This document shows positions 1 to 8,777 of a DNA stretch of 64,000 nt, piece by piece. The stretch comes from Rhodobacteraceae bacterium Water-Bin34. Lineage in GTDB: Bacteria > Pseudomonadota > Alphaproteobacteria > Rhodobacterales > Rhodobacteraceae. Position 1 is the first letter of the stretch. The number at the start of each line of letters is the position of its first letter. The DNA is taken from the NCBI GenBank assembly GCA_900197625.1, contig FZLS01000006.1, forward strand, positions 1 through 64,000, written 5' to 3'. The notes beneath the pieces are model-generated. The model saw only the letters and a program-made list of their open reading frames with translations. It did no database searches and was not told the origin of the DNA. Position numbers and translations under genes: made by a program.

Positions 1-2
1 TT

Positions 3-392
3 TTAGGGGGAGCAGCGATGTGTTTCCCAGCTAGTTGGAAGTTATCTGAAAAAATAATGCAACCAATGAGCATAATTCATAAACCTGTAGATGAGTTTAC
101 TGATAATATAGCAAGCAGGGTAGAAAGAATGTTTTGTTTAATGAGCTCAAAGCAAGATTTATGGAGAGCTAATTGGTTGATTTATAGTGACCCAAATTTA
201 CACCAACCTCGTAGACAGGCAGAGCTAAGGTCAAGAAATTTTGGTGAAGAATTTTGGGTTAGGGTAGAAAGACAAACATTTTGTAAGTTACCAAAAACAA
301 AAGCAGTGATATTTGGTATTCACACTTATGTTGTTCCCTTTTCAAAACTTAACAATGTTCAACGTAAATCAATATCTAATATTATAAATTAA
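3..392 (+). CDS. DUF3445 / heme-dependent oxidative N-demethylase-like protein, C-terminal part (cut by window edge)
   Basis: The reading frame is open from the first bases, so the true start lies left of the window. The first ATG (base 18) is internal, because the codons before it (LGGAA) continue the family pattern. The visible 130 codons hold two family-typical stretches: a 'CFPASWKLSEK' segment followed by 'IHKPV', and 'VERQTFCKLPKT' followed by a hydrophobic strand. These match the C-terminal half of the DUF3445 (HODM subunit) family, proposed to bind heme and demethylate amines. Family assignment is by recognition of these motifs. Substrate is unknown, and partner genes, if any, are outside the window. 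The gene ends at a strong hairpin terminator shared with the converging glnA. Confidence 0.75.
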   Translation, partial: LGGAAMCFPASWKLSEKIMQPMSIIHKPVDEFTDNIASRVERMFCLMSSKQDLWRANWLIYSDPNLHQPRRQAELRSRNFGEEFWVRVERQTFCKLPKTKAVIFGIHTYVVPFSKLNNVQRKSISNIIN

Positions 393-394
393 AA

Positions 395-426
395 AGCTCT
401 CACAAAATATTGTGAGAGCTTTTTTT
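395..426. terminator. Bidirectional intrinsic terminator between the DUF3445 gene and glnA
   Basis: An 11-bp perfect stem (AGCTCTCACAA at 395-405 with TTGTGAGAGCT at 410-420) closes a 4-base loop. It is flanked by an A-run on the left (391-395) and a T-run on the right (420-426), so it can terminate transcripts from both sides. It lies between two convergent genes, which supports this role. Confidence 0.93.
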
Positions 427-440
427 GAATAATTATTTAT

Positions 441-1847
441 TTAACAACTGTAATACATTTGGAACTCTACAGGATGTGGAGTGTGTTCATATGTTGTATT
501 TTCTTCTTCTTTAAGCTCGATATAGCCATCAATTTGTGATTTTGTGAATACACCACCTTCAAGTAAATAATCATGATCTGATTTTAATTCTTCAAGGGCC
601 TCGCGCAAAGAACCGCAAACAGTTGGAATGCCAGCTAATTCTTCTGCAGGAAGGTCATAGAGATCTTTATCTGAAGCAGGGCCTGGATCAATTTTATTTC
701 TTATACCATCAAGACCTGCCATTAATAATGCAGAAAAGCAAAGGTAAGGATTTGCTGCAGGATCAGGAAAGCGTGCTTCAACACGTTTAGCTTTTGGAGA
801 TTCTGCCCAAGGAATTCTTACGCATCCGGAACGATTTCTGGCAGAATAAGCTCTAAGAACAGGCGCTTCAAAGCCTGGAATTAATCGTTTGTAGCTATTA
901 GTTGATGGGTTTGTGAATGCATTAAGTGATTTGGCATGTTTTAAAATCCCACCAATAAAATATAATGCTTCATCTGAAAGATCCGCGTACTTATCTCCGG
1001 CAAAAAGTGGCTTTCCTTCTTTCCAAATTGACATGTTTACATGCATTCCAGTGCCGTTATCACCATAGATTGGTTTTGGCATGAATGTTGCAGATTTTCC
1101 GTACGCATGTGCAACATTATGAATAATATATTTGTATTTTTGTAATTCATCAGCTTGTTTAACAAGTGTTCCAAAAACTAAACCAAGTTCATGTTGACAT
1201 GATGCAACTTCATGATGATGTTTATCAACTTTCATGCCAATATTTTTCATGGTGGAGAGCATTTCTCCACGTAAATCATGGGAGGCATCAGTCGGGTTCA
1301 CTGGGAAATAACCACCTTTTATTCCTGGACGATGCCCCATGTTTCCCATTTCAAATTCAGTATCTGTGTTCCAAGATGCATCAGATGCATCAACTTCATA
1401 TGATACTTTGTTTATTGTGTTGGAATATCTTACATCATCGAATAAAAAGAATTCTGCTTCAGGACCCCAAAAAGAAGTATCTCCTATACCAGACGCAACT
1501 AGGTGCTCTTCAGCTCTCATTGCAGTTGATCTTGGGCAGCGTTCATATGTTTCACCTGTGTCTGGCTCAACCACATGGCAATGTACACACAATGTTTTTT
1601 CGGCATAAAATGGATCTAAATATGCACTGTTTGTGTCTGGAATTAACTTCATATCGGATTCTTCAATAGATTTCCATCCAGCAATAGATGATCCATCAAA
1701 CATAAATCCACCCTCGAGGAAGTCTTCATCAACCTCATCGTTTATAACCGTTACGTGCTGTAGGCGGCCACGTGGGTCTGTAAACCTAATATCTACATAT
1801 TTAATGTCTTCATCAGCTATGCGTTTTACAAGATCTTTAGCGCTCAT
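441..1847 (-). CDS. glnA: Type I glutamine synthetase
   Basis: Catalyses ATP-dependent formation of glutamine from glutamate and ammonia in the cytoplasm, the main ammonium assimilation step. At 468 aa it has the usual length of the adenylylated GS-I beta class. Landmarks include 'FMFDGSSIAGW' near residue 48, the 'NGTGMHVN' ATP/glutamate-binding segment near 264, and the 'KDLYDLP' adenylylation loop with Tyr397 at the canonical position. It lies 34 bases downstream of glnB in a probable glnB-glnA operon, the standard alphaproteobacterial arrangement. Control by PII-directed adenylylation is inferred from Tyr397; the adenylyltransferase is not in this window. Confidence 0.98.
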   Translation of the reverse strand: MSAKDLVKRIADEDIKYVDIRFTDPRGRLQHVTVINDEVDEDFLEGGFMFDGSSIAGWKSIEESDMKLIPDTNSAYLDPFYAEKTLCVHCHVVEPDTGETYERCPRSTAMRAEEHLVASGIGDTSFWGPEAEFFLFDDVRYSNTINKVSYEVDASDASWNTDTEFEMGNMGHRPGIKGGYFPVNPTDASHDLRGEMLSTMKNIGMKVDKHHHEVASCQHELGLVFGTLVKQADELQKYKYIIHNVAHAYGKSATFMPKPIYGDNGTGMHVNMSIWKEGKPLFAGDKYADLSDEALYFIGGILKHAKSLNAFTNPSTNSYKRLIPGFEAPVLRAYSARNRSGCVRIPWAESPKAKRVEARFPDPAANPYLCFSALLMAGLDGIRNKIDPGPASDKDLYDLPAEELAGIPTVCGSLREALEELKSDHDYLLEGGVFTKSQIDGYIELKEEENTTYEHTPHPVEFQMYYSC

Positions 1848-1881
1848 TTTGAGTCCCTTTCATTACTTATTCTTAAATTTT

Positions 1882-2289
<408 letters not shown>

Positions 2290-2326
2290 TTAAATTTCTT
2301 ACATGTACAATCTAGTATTTTGCGTA

Positions 2327-2379
2327 AGTGATTAAATTTTAGGCAAATTGATTAAAATTTAATCACTATAAGATTTGCC
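2327..2379. repeat. Nested inverted repeats upstream of glnB
   Basis: A perfect 15-bp inverted repeat has arms AGTGATTAAATTTTA (2327-2341) and TAAAATTTAATCACT (2353-2367) around an 11-base spacer. Inside it is a second perfect palindrome, TGATTAAA-A-TTTAATCA (2349-2365). A third pair, GGCAAAT (2342-2348) and ATTTGCC (2373-2379), encloses that palindrome and is followed on the plus strand by a T-run. The unit TGATTAAA thus occurs three times. It lies 107-159 bases upstream of the glnB start. It may be a multi-site operator, a 5'-leader hairpin or a terminator; the sequence alone does not decide. I found no good sigma-54 (GG-N10-GC) promoter here. Confidence 0.7.
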
Positions 2380-2492
2380 AATTTTTTTATGTATTTAAAA
2401 TAAACTAAAAAATATTTTTAAGCATGCATTTTGTACTGGTATAGAGCAAATCCTTAGGCTAGAAGACGCAAAATTCTAATTAGAATTACAAT

Positions 2493-2577
2493 GCGGGTGT
2501 GGCGGAATTGGTAGACGCACCAGATTTAGGTTCTGGCGCCGCAAGGCGTGGGGGTTCAAGTCCCTTCACCCGCACCA
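2493..2577 (+). tRNA. tRNA-Leu (anticodon UAG)
   Basis: An 85-base gene including encoded CCA. The acceptor stem pairs GCGGGTG with CACCCGC. A D-arm, an anticodon stem CCAGA/TCTGG with loop TTTAGGT (anticodon TAG at 2527-2529), a long class II variable arm (GGCGCC/GCAAGGCGT region) and a T-arm with GGTTCAAGTCC are all visible. The long variable arm and UAG anticodon identify leucine, reading CUA-type codons. It stands alone between the glnB upstream region and the Gfo/Idh/MocA gene, on the plus strand. Confidence 0.97.
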
Positions 2578-2661
2578 TCTTTTTACTTTATCTAAAGCAT
2601 TTTTCATGTCTTTATAATTCTATCCAGATTTATTCTGATAAATATCTCAAAGGATGATTAA

Positions 2662-3639
2662 ATGAGCGACGATTTAACCTGGGGTATATTGGGTTGTTCT
2701 AAATTTGCCTTAGAACATATGCTTCCTGCAATGCAACTTGCAAAAAATAATAAATGTATAGCTATTGCAACTACTGATATTTCAAAAACAAAGCCATTTC
2801 TTGAAATAAATAAAGATATAAAAATTTATCTTAATTACAATGAGTTATTAAATGATGATAACGTTGATGCCGTTTATATACCTCTACCAAATCATTTGCA
2901 TTTAGAATGGACAAAAAAGGCAATATTAGCAGGCAAACATGTGCTTTGCGAAAAGCCAATTGCATTAAAGGCAAATGATATTGATGAATTAATTAAGCTT
3001 AGAGACCAGACTGGATTATTGGTAGCTGAAGCATATATGATCATTCATCATCCCCAATGGACATATGCAAAGCAATTATTACAATCGGGTGCTATAGGAA
3101 ATTTGGTTCAGGTTGATGGAGTTTTTTCTTATAATAACTCTGCAGATATTAATAACATCCGTAATAACTCACTTTCAGGTGGTGGAGGCTTATTAGACAT
3201 AGGTGTTTACACATTTGGATCGACGCGATTTATGACAAATGAAGAACCTCAGGCAATATCACACGCATCTATTATTTGGGAAAATAAAGTTGATGTTTGG
3301 GCGCATGTGTCTGCGCAGTTTCAAACTTTTAATTTTATTGGCGTAACATCAATGAGGATGCATCCAAGGCAGGAAATGAATTTTCATGGATCAAAAGGAC
3401 TGATAAAATTAACATCACCATTTAATCCTCAAGTATTTGGAGAGGCTAAAGTCCATATTGATACAAAAGATGGTATGCGAAAGACTATGAAATTTACTAC
3501 TGAAAATCATTATGTAAATCAATTAGAAGCGTTTTCTTCAGCGATCAAAAGGGGCAGTGAATTTATTTGTAATTTAGAGTTCTCAAAAGGGACACTTAAT
3601 ATGATAGATATGGTTTTTGAGAACGAAAAAATTTCTTAA
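2662..3639 (+). CDS. Gfo/Idh/MocA-family NAD(P)-dependent oxidoreductase
   Basis: A 325-aa soluble oxidoreductase. The N-terminal Rossmann fold begins with 'WGILGCSKFA', a GxxGxxxxA dinucleotide-binding loop. The family signature 'LCEKPIAL' (about residue 100) supplies the EKP lysine, and 'GGGGLLDIGVY' (about 172-182) is the central motif of the substrate domain. Members oxidise sugars, inositols or diols. The substrate cannot be read from the sequence, and no sugar-uptake genes are adjacent. RBS AAAGGATG lies just before the ATG at 2662. It appears monocistronic, following the tRNA-Leu gene and converging on the small gene at 3657-3815. Confidence 0.88.
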   Translation: MSDDLTWGILGCSKFALEHMLPAMQLAKNNKCIAIATTDISKTKPFLEINKDIKIYLNYNELLNDDNVDAVYIPLPNHLHLEWTKKAILAGKHVLCEKPIALKANDIDELIKLRDQTGLLVAEAYMIIHHPQWTYAKQLLQSGAIGNLVQVDGVFSYNNSADINNIRNNSLSGGGGLLDIGVYTFGSTRFMTNEEPQAISHASIIWENKVDVWAHVSAQFQTFNFIGVTSMRMHPRQEMNFHGSKGLIKLTSPFNPQVFGEAKVHIDTKDGMRKTMKFTTENHYVNQLEAFSSAIKRGSEFICNLEFSKGTLNMIDMVFENEKIS

Positions 3640-3656
3640 ATTCGTTAATATTGTCC

Positions 3657-3815
3657 TTAAGCCATAGTCACACAAGTTTTTAATTCTTCACTCCAAATCA
3701 TACCTGGAACGCAAAATGTGTTTGGATCTAATCCTCTATTTGGGCAACTATTTGTACCTTGTGCTAATAGGGGGGACGTGAAAAATATCATTGATACTAC
3801 AGCTAATATTTTCAT
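3657..3815 (-). CDS. Small secreted cysteine-containing protein (52 aa)
   Basis: A short gene that size filters would miss. It starts at ATG 3815, six bases after an ideal RBS (AGGAGG), and ends at TAA 3657-3659. Residues 1-18 form a clear Sec signal peptide (MKILAVVSMIFFTSPLLA, cleavage before QG). The mature 34 residues carry three cysteines, at 24, 35 and 48, in the pattern C-P-N-x8-C-V-P-G-x-x-W-x6-C. This resembles a miniature chitin-binding (peritrophin-like) fold, or the short secreted cysteine proteins common in marine alphaproteobacteria. The function is unknown. The RBS plus signal peptide is the evidence that it is real. Its 3' end lies 17 bases from the stop of the converging oxidoreductase gene. 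Confidence 0.72.
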   Translation of the reverse strand: MKILAVVSMIFFTSPLLAQGTNSCPNRGLDPNTFCVPGMIWSEELKTCVTMA

Positions 3816-3926
3816 TATGGCCTCCTAAAAATATTAAAGTTAATTGTGATCTCAGCATGTGTTATTTTATATATAGAATAATTTAAATAATGATACAAAT
3901 TTAGCTGTCTAATTTATCTAACAATT

Positions 3927-3973
3927 CGCCCTTGCAAGCATTGCCTTGCACCCTTAGAAGGGCGTCAGTTTTT
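3927..3973 (+). ncRNA. Compound hairpin followed by U-run upstream of tig (leader/attenuator or sRNA 3' end)
   Basis: The outer stem CGCCCTT (3927-3933) pairs with AAGGGCG (3958-3964). The contiguous inner stem GCAAG (3934-3938) pairs with CTTGC (3945-3949), giving 12 bp with an 8-base bulge on one side. An alternative CCCTT/AAGGG pairing (3951-3955 with 3958-3962) competes with the outer stem. Five T residues follow at 3969-3973. It lies 56-102 bases upstream of tig and is more GC-rich than its surroundings. It could be an attenuator in the tig leader or the terminator of a short transcript beginning near 3820-3900. No known RNA family was recognised. Confidence 0.45.
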
Positions 3974-4028
3974 CTCATGCATGTGGGTTTATCTAATTTG
4001 ATATACTCCTAACTTAAAGGATAAATAA

Positions 4029-5357
4029 ATGGCAATTACTGAAACCCTTAATGAAGGCTTGAAACGCGGTTATATAATAAAAGTAACAGCTGCTGAACTT
4101 GACTCAACTGTGAATGCAAAATTAACAGAGGCACAGCCGAACATTGAAATGAAAGGTTTCCGAAAAGGTAAGGTACCTATGGCTATGTTGAAAAAACAAC
4201 ATGGTCCAGCTCTCTTGGGTGAAGCAATGCAAGAGACTGTAGATGGGGAAATGAACAATCATCTTGAAAAGTCTGGCGATAAGCCTGCTGGTCAACCAGA
4301 AATGAAAATGACTAATGAAAATTGGAAAGACGGTGATGATGTTGAGGTAAGTGTTTCTTATGAATGTTTGCCAGTTGTACCTGAAGTTGATTTTTCTAAG
4401 ATAGAACTAAGCCAAATGGTTGTAAAAGCTGGTGAGGATGACATAAAAGAAGCATTAGAAAATCTCGCTGAAACATCTCAGGATTTTGAAGATAAAAAAA
4501 CTGGGTCAAAAGCAAAAAATGGTGATCAAGTTGTTATAAATTTCTTGGGCAAAGTTGATGGAGAAGCTTTTGATGGTGGGCAAGCAGATGACTACCCACT
4601 GGTGCTTGGATCAAATAGTTTTATACCCGGTTTTGAAGAGCAATTAGTTGGATCAAAAGCAGGTGATGATGTAGAGGTAAATGTTTCATTTCCTGGTGAT
4701 TATGGCGCTGAAAATCTTGCCGGTAAGGATGCAGTATTTTCATGCAAAATCAATGCTGTAAAATCTGCAATTAAAGCCGAGATTAATGATGAACTCGCTA
4801 AAAAGTTTGGTGCTGAAGATTTAAATGATCTAAGAAATAAAATATCTGAGAGATTAGAAGAAGAGTTTAAAGGTGCCTCTAGAATTGTTATGAAGCGTGA
4901 TTTGATGGACAGTTTAGAAAAACTTGTAGATTTTGAACTTCCTGAAGGACTTGTTTCAACAGAAGCTGGTCAAATAGCTCATCAGTTATGGCATGAAGAA
5001 AATCCGGATGTCGAGGGTCATGATCACCCTGAAATAGAAACTACAGATGAACACACAAAACTTGCTGTTCGTCGAGTTCGGTTAGGATTATTACTTGCAG
5101 AAGTTGGTAACATCAAAGAAATAACAGTTTCAGACACAGAAATGCAGCAAGCTGTAATTCAACAATCACAACAATATGGATCAAATGCCCAGCAATTTTT
5201 TGAGTATGTTCAAAAAAACCCACAAGTACAGCAACAAATTCGTGCTCCATTGTTTGAAGAAAAAGTTGTTGATCATATAGTATCAGTAGCGAAAATGACT
5301 GATAATGAAGTAACAAAAGAAGAGCTGCAAAAAGCTGTAGAAGCACTGGAAGACTAA
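4029..5357 (+). CDS. tig: Trigger factor, ribosome-associated chaperone and prolyl isomerase
   Basis: Binds the ribosome exit tunnel and shields nascent chains. The 442 aa have three parts: an N-terminal ribosome-binding domain with the '[12 protein letters not shown]' signature (about residues 43-54, family motif GFRxGKxP), an FKBP-type isomerase domain (about 160-245, '[20 protein letters not shown]'), and a helical C-terminal domain. RBS AAAGGA precedes the ATG at 4029. It heads the conserved tig-clpP-clpX order, but a strong terminator after tig suggests that clpP also has its own promoter. A hairpin in the leader may regulate it. Confidence 0.98.
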   Translation: MAITETLNEGLKRGYIIKVTAAELDSTVNAKLTEAQPNIEMKGFRKGKVPMAMLKKQHGPALLGEAMQETVDGEMNNHLEKSGDKPAGQPEMKMTNENWKDGDDVEVSVSYECLPVVPEVDFSKIELSQMVVKAGEDDIKEALENLAETSQDFEDKKTGSKAKNGDQVVINFLGKVDGEAFDGGQADDYPLVLGSNSFIPGFEEQLVGSKAGDDVEVNVSFPGDYGAENLAGKDAVFSCKINAVKSAIKAEINDELAKKFGAEDLNDLRNKISERLEEEFKGASRIVMKRDLMDSLEKLVDFELPEGLVSTEAGQIAHQLWHEENPDVEGHDHPEIETTDEHTKLAVRRVRLGLLLAEVGNIKEITVSDTEMQQAVIQQSQQYGSNAQQFFEYVQKNPQVQQQIRAPLFEEKVVDHIVSVAKMTDNEVTKEELQKAVEALED

Positions 5358-5369
5358 AAATTAATTAAG

Positions 5370-5401
5370 AACATCTGTTGAATGGACAGGTGTTTTTTTT
5401 T
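5370..5401 (+). terminator. Intrinsic terminator after tig
   Basis: AACATCTGT (5370-5378) pairs with ACAGGTGTT (5386-5394), 9 bp including one G-T pair, around a 7-base loop. An uninterrupted run of T follows to 5401. It lies 12 bases past the tig stop codon, between tig and clpP. Confidence 0.88.
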
Positions 5402-5500
5402 ATGCAACATTTTTATTTATATGTGAAACATATCTTGAAGCGAGTTTGTGTGCGAACTACATTATAAATCAAAGTTATATATATTACAGGCAGGAAATAC

Positions 5501-6115
5501 ATGCATGATCCTTTAGAAGTTTATAATAATACTCTCGTTCCTATGGTAGTTGAACAAACATCAAGAGGTGAGCGTTCATTCGATATTTTTTCACGATTAC
5601 TCAAAGAGCGAATAATTTTTGTCTCTGGACCCGTTCATGATGGAATGTCCACTTTGATAGTTGCCCAACTTTTGTTTCTGGAAGCTGAAAATCCAAAAAA
5701 AGACATATCAATGTACATAAATAGTCCAGGCGGAGTGGTGACAGCCGGTATGGCGATATATGATACTATGCAATATATTCGTCCAAAAATTTCCACTTTA
5801 TGTGTCGGCCAAGCTGCTTCTATGGGATCATTATTGTTAGCCGCTGGAGACAAAGGCATGAGATTTGCGTTACCAAACGCTAGGGTGATGGTTCATCAAC
5901 CATCTGGTGGCTTTTCTGGTCAAGCGTCTGATATAGCTTTACATGCAAAAGAAATTTTAGAATTAAAAGATCGTTTAAATAAAATATACGTTAAGCATTG
6001 TTCACAAAAACTTAGCACAGTTGAAGATGCCCTAGATAGAGATAATTTTATGACTGCTGAAGAGGCCAAAGATTGGGGTCTTGTTGATGAAATTGTTCAA
6101 AAAAGAGAAGATTAA
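5501..6115 (+). CDS. clpP: ATP-dependent Clp protease proteolytic subunit
   Basis: Serine peptidase that forms the double-heptamer barrel degrading proteins fed by ClpX or ClpA. Its 204 aa contain the complete catalytic triad: Ser107 in 'GQAASMGS', His132 in 'MVHQPSGG', and Asp181 in 'DRDNF', with the spacing seen in E. coli ClpP. The 'INSPGG' oxyanion segment is at 73-78. RBS AGGAAA precedes ATG 5501. The gene is followed 87 bases later by clpX. In many alphaproteobacteria lon comes next; here it does not. Confidence 0.98.
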   Translation: MHDPLEVYNNTLVPMVVEQTSRGERSFDIFSRLLKERIIFVSGPVHDGMSTLIVAQLLFLEAENPKKDISMYINSPGGVVTAGMAIYDTMQYIRPKISTLCVGQAASMGSLLLAAGDKGMRFALPNARVMVHQPSGGFSGQASDIALHAKEILELKDRLNKIYVKHCSQKLSTVEDALDRDNFMTAEEAKDWGLVDEIVQKRED

Positions 6116-6202
6116 TTAGGTAATTTAATTGTAATAATACCATTGTCCTTAAGGTAATTCTGAAATATCTTAATAATAATGGTAAATAATGTGGAGTAAT
6201 GA

Positions 6203-7465
6203 ATGTCTAGTTCAAACGATGCTGATACTAAAGATACATTATATTGTTCTTTCTGTGGAAAAAGTCAGCATGAAGTTCGCAAACTTATAGCAGGACCAAC
6301 GGTGTTCATTTGTGATGAGTGTGTAGAATTATGTATGGATATAATTCGGGAAGAAGCAAAGGCAGGAGTAGCAAAATCTGGTGAAGGTGTTCCAACACCT
6401 GCGAAAATTTGTCAAATATTAGACGATTACGTAATTGGACAAGATGTTGCAAAACGTGTTTTATCTGTTGCAGTTCATAATCACTATAAACGTTTAGACC
6501 ATTCTGATACTAATGAAGAGATTGAATTATCAAAGTCAAATATATTATTAGTTGGGCCAACTGGTTGTGGCAAAACGTTATTAGCTCAAACTTTAGCTAG
6601 AGTTATTGATGTGCCATTTACAATGGCAGATGCAACAACTTTAACAGAGGCCGGCTATGTTGGTGAAGATGTTGAGAATATAATTTTAAAACTATTACAA
6701 GCATCTGAATATAACGTTGAGCGTGCAGAACGCGGTATAGTCTACATTGATGAGGTTGATAAGATTACAAGAAAGTCTGATAATCCATCAATAACTAGAG
6801 ATGTATCTGGTGAAGGTGTTCAACAAGCATTGTTGAAAATTATGGAGGGAACAGTAGCTTCAGTTCCACCTCAAGGCGGAAGAAAACATCCTCAACAGGA
6901 ATTTTTGAAAGTTGATACAACAAATATTTTATTTATATGCGGTGGAGCTTTTGCTGGGTTAGACAAAATAATAAGCCAAAGAGGGCAGGGTTCAGGTATT
7001 GGATTTGGCGCTGATGTTAAAGATGAAGAAAGTCGCGGTATTGGTGAAATATTCTCAGAAATGGAACCAGAAGACTTATTAAAGTTTGGTTTGATCCCAG
7101 AATTTGTTGGTCGGTTGCCAGTTTTAGCCACTTTAACTGATTTGGATGAGGATGCACTTGTAACGATACTTTCAGAACCAAAAAATGCATTGGTTAAACA
7201 ATATCAAACATTGTTCTCTTTGGAAGATACTAACTTAACATTTACAGATGATGCATTAAAAGCAATTGCTAAACGTGCAATTGCCCGCAAAACTGGCGCA
7301 AGAGGTTTAAGATCAATATTAGAAGATATCCTTCTAAATACTATGTTCGAATTACCTGGTCTTGAAAATGTAGAGGAAGTAGTTGTCAACGTTGAGTCCG
7401 TCGTTGGAGATAGCGAACCATTAATTGTCTATTCAGAGTCTGTCAAAAAAGCCTCAGCTAGTTAG
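6203..7465 (+). CDS. clpX: ATP-dependent Clp protease ATP-binding subunit ClpX
   Basis: AAA+ unfoldase that delivers substrates to ClpP. At 420 aa it has the full domain order: an N-terminal four-cysteine zinc-binding domain ('CSFCGK' and 'CDECVELC', about residues 13-39), Walker A 'GPTGCGKT' (about 116), Walker B 'IVYIDEVDK' (about 180), and the C-terminal small AAA+ domain with '[11 protein letters not shown]' carrying sensor 2. The pore motif 'GYVG' is present. RBS GGAG is six bases before ATG 6203. It is co-oriented with clpP and probably co-transcribed. The next gene (complex I subunit) begins 91 bases later. Confidence 0.98.
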   Translation: MSSSNDADTKDTLYCSFCGKSQHEVRKLIAGPTVFICDECVELCMDIIREEAKAGVAKSGEGVPTPAKICQILDDYVIGQDVAKRVLSVAVHNHYKRLDHSDTNEEIELSKSNILLVGPTGCGKTLLAQTLARVIDVPFTMADATTLTEAGYVGEDVENIILKLLQASEYNVERAERGIVYIDEVDKITRKSDNPSITRDVSGEGVQQALLKIMEGTVASVPPQGGRKHPQQEFLKVDTTNILFICGGAFAGLDKIISQRGQGSGIGFGADVKDEESRGIGEIFSEMEPEDLLKFGLIPEFVGRLPVLATLTDLDEDALVTILSEPKNALVKQYQTLFSLEDTNLTFTDDALKAIAKRAIARKTGARGLRSILEDILLNTMFELPGLENVEEVVVNVESVVGDSEPLIVYSESVKKASAS

Positions 7466-7556
7466 TTTTAGAATACTAGATATGTATACTAACTTACGAT
7501 AGACTGTAGATGTTGTTTATTGCATAAGAAAAATATTAATTTTGAAGGCTTAATTT

Positions 7557-7931
7557 ATGGAATTTTTAAAAAGCTTAGTAACGTGGTGGAATTCTCAAAC
7601 ATTAAACACTCGTTTGCATACTTGGAAAAACGGTGTGAAAGTAGGTGAGGATGAACAAGGTAATGTATATTACACAACACGTGACGAAAAAAGACGATGG
7701 GTTATTTTCAATGGTGAAGCTGAAGCTTCTCGTGTAAATGCAGATTGGCATGGTTGGTTGCATCATACATTTAAAGAAACACCAACAAACAAACCGCTTA
7801 GTCACAAAGATTGGGAAAAACCACATCAAGAAAATTTAACTGGTACAATTTCTGCATATGTTCCAGATGGTAGTTTAAAAAGTATAGAGCCAAAAAAGAG
7901 AACTGATTATGAGGCTTGGCAGCCAGAATAG
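7557..7931 (+). CDS. NADH:ubiquinone oxidoreductase accessory subunit NDUFA12 (17.2 kDa type)
   Basis: A 124-aa homologue of mitochondrial complex I accessory subunit NDUFA12/B17.2, shared by Alphaproteobacteria and mitochondria. Family features are '[26 protein letters not shown]' (about 12-37), an aromatic-rich RRWVIFNG core, and 'WHGWLHHTF' near residue 62. It sits on the peripheral arm of complex I and has no signal peptide or membrane segment, as expected. Its location away from the nuo operon and directly upstream of mlaD and DUF2155 is the usual alphaproteobacterial arrangement. It overlaps no gene; mlaD starts 7 bases later. Confidence 0.93.
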   Translation: MEFLKSLVTWWNSQTLNTRLHTWKNGVKVGEDEQGNVYYTTRDEKRRWVIFNGEAEASRVNADWHGWLHHTFKETPTNKPLSHKDWEKPHQENLTGTISAYVPDGSLKSIEPKKRTDYEAWQPE

Positions 7932-7938
7932 GGCCATA

Positions 7939-8382
7939 ATGTCGAATTCAAAGATAGAAACAACAGTTGGTGCGTTAGTACTATTATTAGCCATTGGTTT
8001 TTTAGTTTATCTTTTAAACTCAACAAATCTTATTAATAATAATGATGGGTTAAACCTTAAAGCCTCTTTTCGATCAGCTGATGGCATTACAACTGGTACT
8101 GATGTTAGGATGGCTGGGGTCAAGATTGGCAGCGTTACTGGCATGAGATTAGATCCAGAAAGTTTTCGAGCTGAAGTATTATTCAGCCTGCGTAATGACT
8201 TAAAGATACCGGATGATAGCGGTGTAGCCGTAAGCCAAGATGGTCTTCTTGGAGGATCTTTTGTTGAAGTTATACCAGGGGGTTCTGAATTTGAACTGCA
8301 AGATGGTGCAGAATTTTTAGATACTCAAGGTTCTGTTAGTTTAGTTTCTTTATTATTAAAATTCGTTTCAAGTAGTGATTGA
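7939..8382 (+). CDS. mlaD: MlaD-type MCE-domain lipid-transport protein
   Basis: Periplasmic, inner-membrane-anchored component of the Mla phospholipid transport system that maintains outer-membrane asymmetry. I place the start at ATG 7939 (147 aa, MSNSKIETT). The frame is open ten codons earlier, but that would overlap the preceding gene. One N-terminal membrane helix (about residues 9-28) is followed by a single MCE domain: 'LKASFRSADGITTGTDVRMAGVKIG' region, then 'DGLLGGSFVEV'. The stop codon overlaps the next start as TGATG, implying translational coupling to the DUF2155 gene. The Mla ATPase and permease genes are not in the window. Confidence 0.93.
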   Translation: MSNSKIETTVGALVLLLAIGFLVYLLNSTNLINNNDGLNLKASFRSADGITTGTDVRMAGVKIGSVTGMRLDPESFRAEVLFSLRNDLKIPDDSGVAVSQDGLLGGSFVEVIPGGSEFELQDGAEFLDTQGSVSLVSLLLKFVSSSD

Positions 8383-8777
8383 TGCGAATCTTAACACTTT
8401 TATTTATTCTTTTTGCTCAAACTGCACTGGCTCAGGGATCTATTAAGGTTACAAACGGTTCAGGAGCAATACTAAGAACACTCGATAGACTTTCAGGAAA
8501 TGTGGCTGATTTCAAAGTAACTAATGGTGAGATAATTACGCTTGGTAATATTTCTGTTTTAATGAAAGAATGTCGATATCCTTCACAATCAATTGATATC
8601 GATGCTTTTGCTTATTTGGCTATTTCAGGACAGGAAACAGAGAAGGTATTTTTTGAAGGGTGGATGATTTCTAGTAGCCCAGCACTTTCGGCATTAGAGC
8701 ATCCTAGGTATGATGTTTGGGTTTTGAAGTGTATTCCTTATTCAAAAGGAAACTTCATGTACCAACGCACATTTTAA
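8382..8777 (+). CDS. DUF2155 periplasmic protein
   Basis: A 131-aa exported protein of unknown function, restricted mainly to Alphaproteobacteria and normally found beside mlaD and aat. It has a Sec signal peptide (about residues 1-18, ending ALA-Q), then the family core 'RTLDRLSGNVADFKV', a 'CRYP' cysteine, and the strongly conserved 'FFEGWMISSSPALSALEHPRYDVWVLKC' region. The two cysteines (in 'ECRYP' and 'LKCIP') may form a disulfide. It starts at ATG 8382, sharing one base with the mlaD stop. Its last 36 bases overlap the end of the converging aat gene. Confidence 0.9.
   Translation: MRILTLLFILFAQTALAQGSIKVTNGSGAILRTLDRLSGNVADFKVTNGEIITLGNISVLMKECRYPSQSIDIDAFAYLAISGQETEKVFFEGWMISSSPALSALEHPRYDVWVLKCIPYSKGNFMYQRTF

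Noticed and set aside
1166-1669. 167-codon plus-strand frame inside glnA
   Set aside because: Antisense to a fully recognised glutamine synthetase; His/Leu-rich low-complexity composition.
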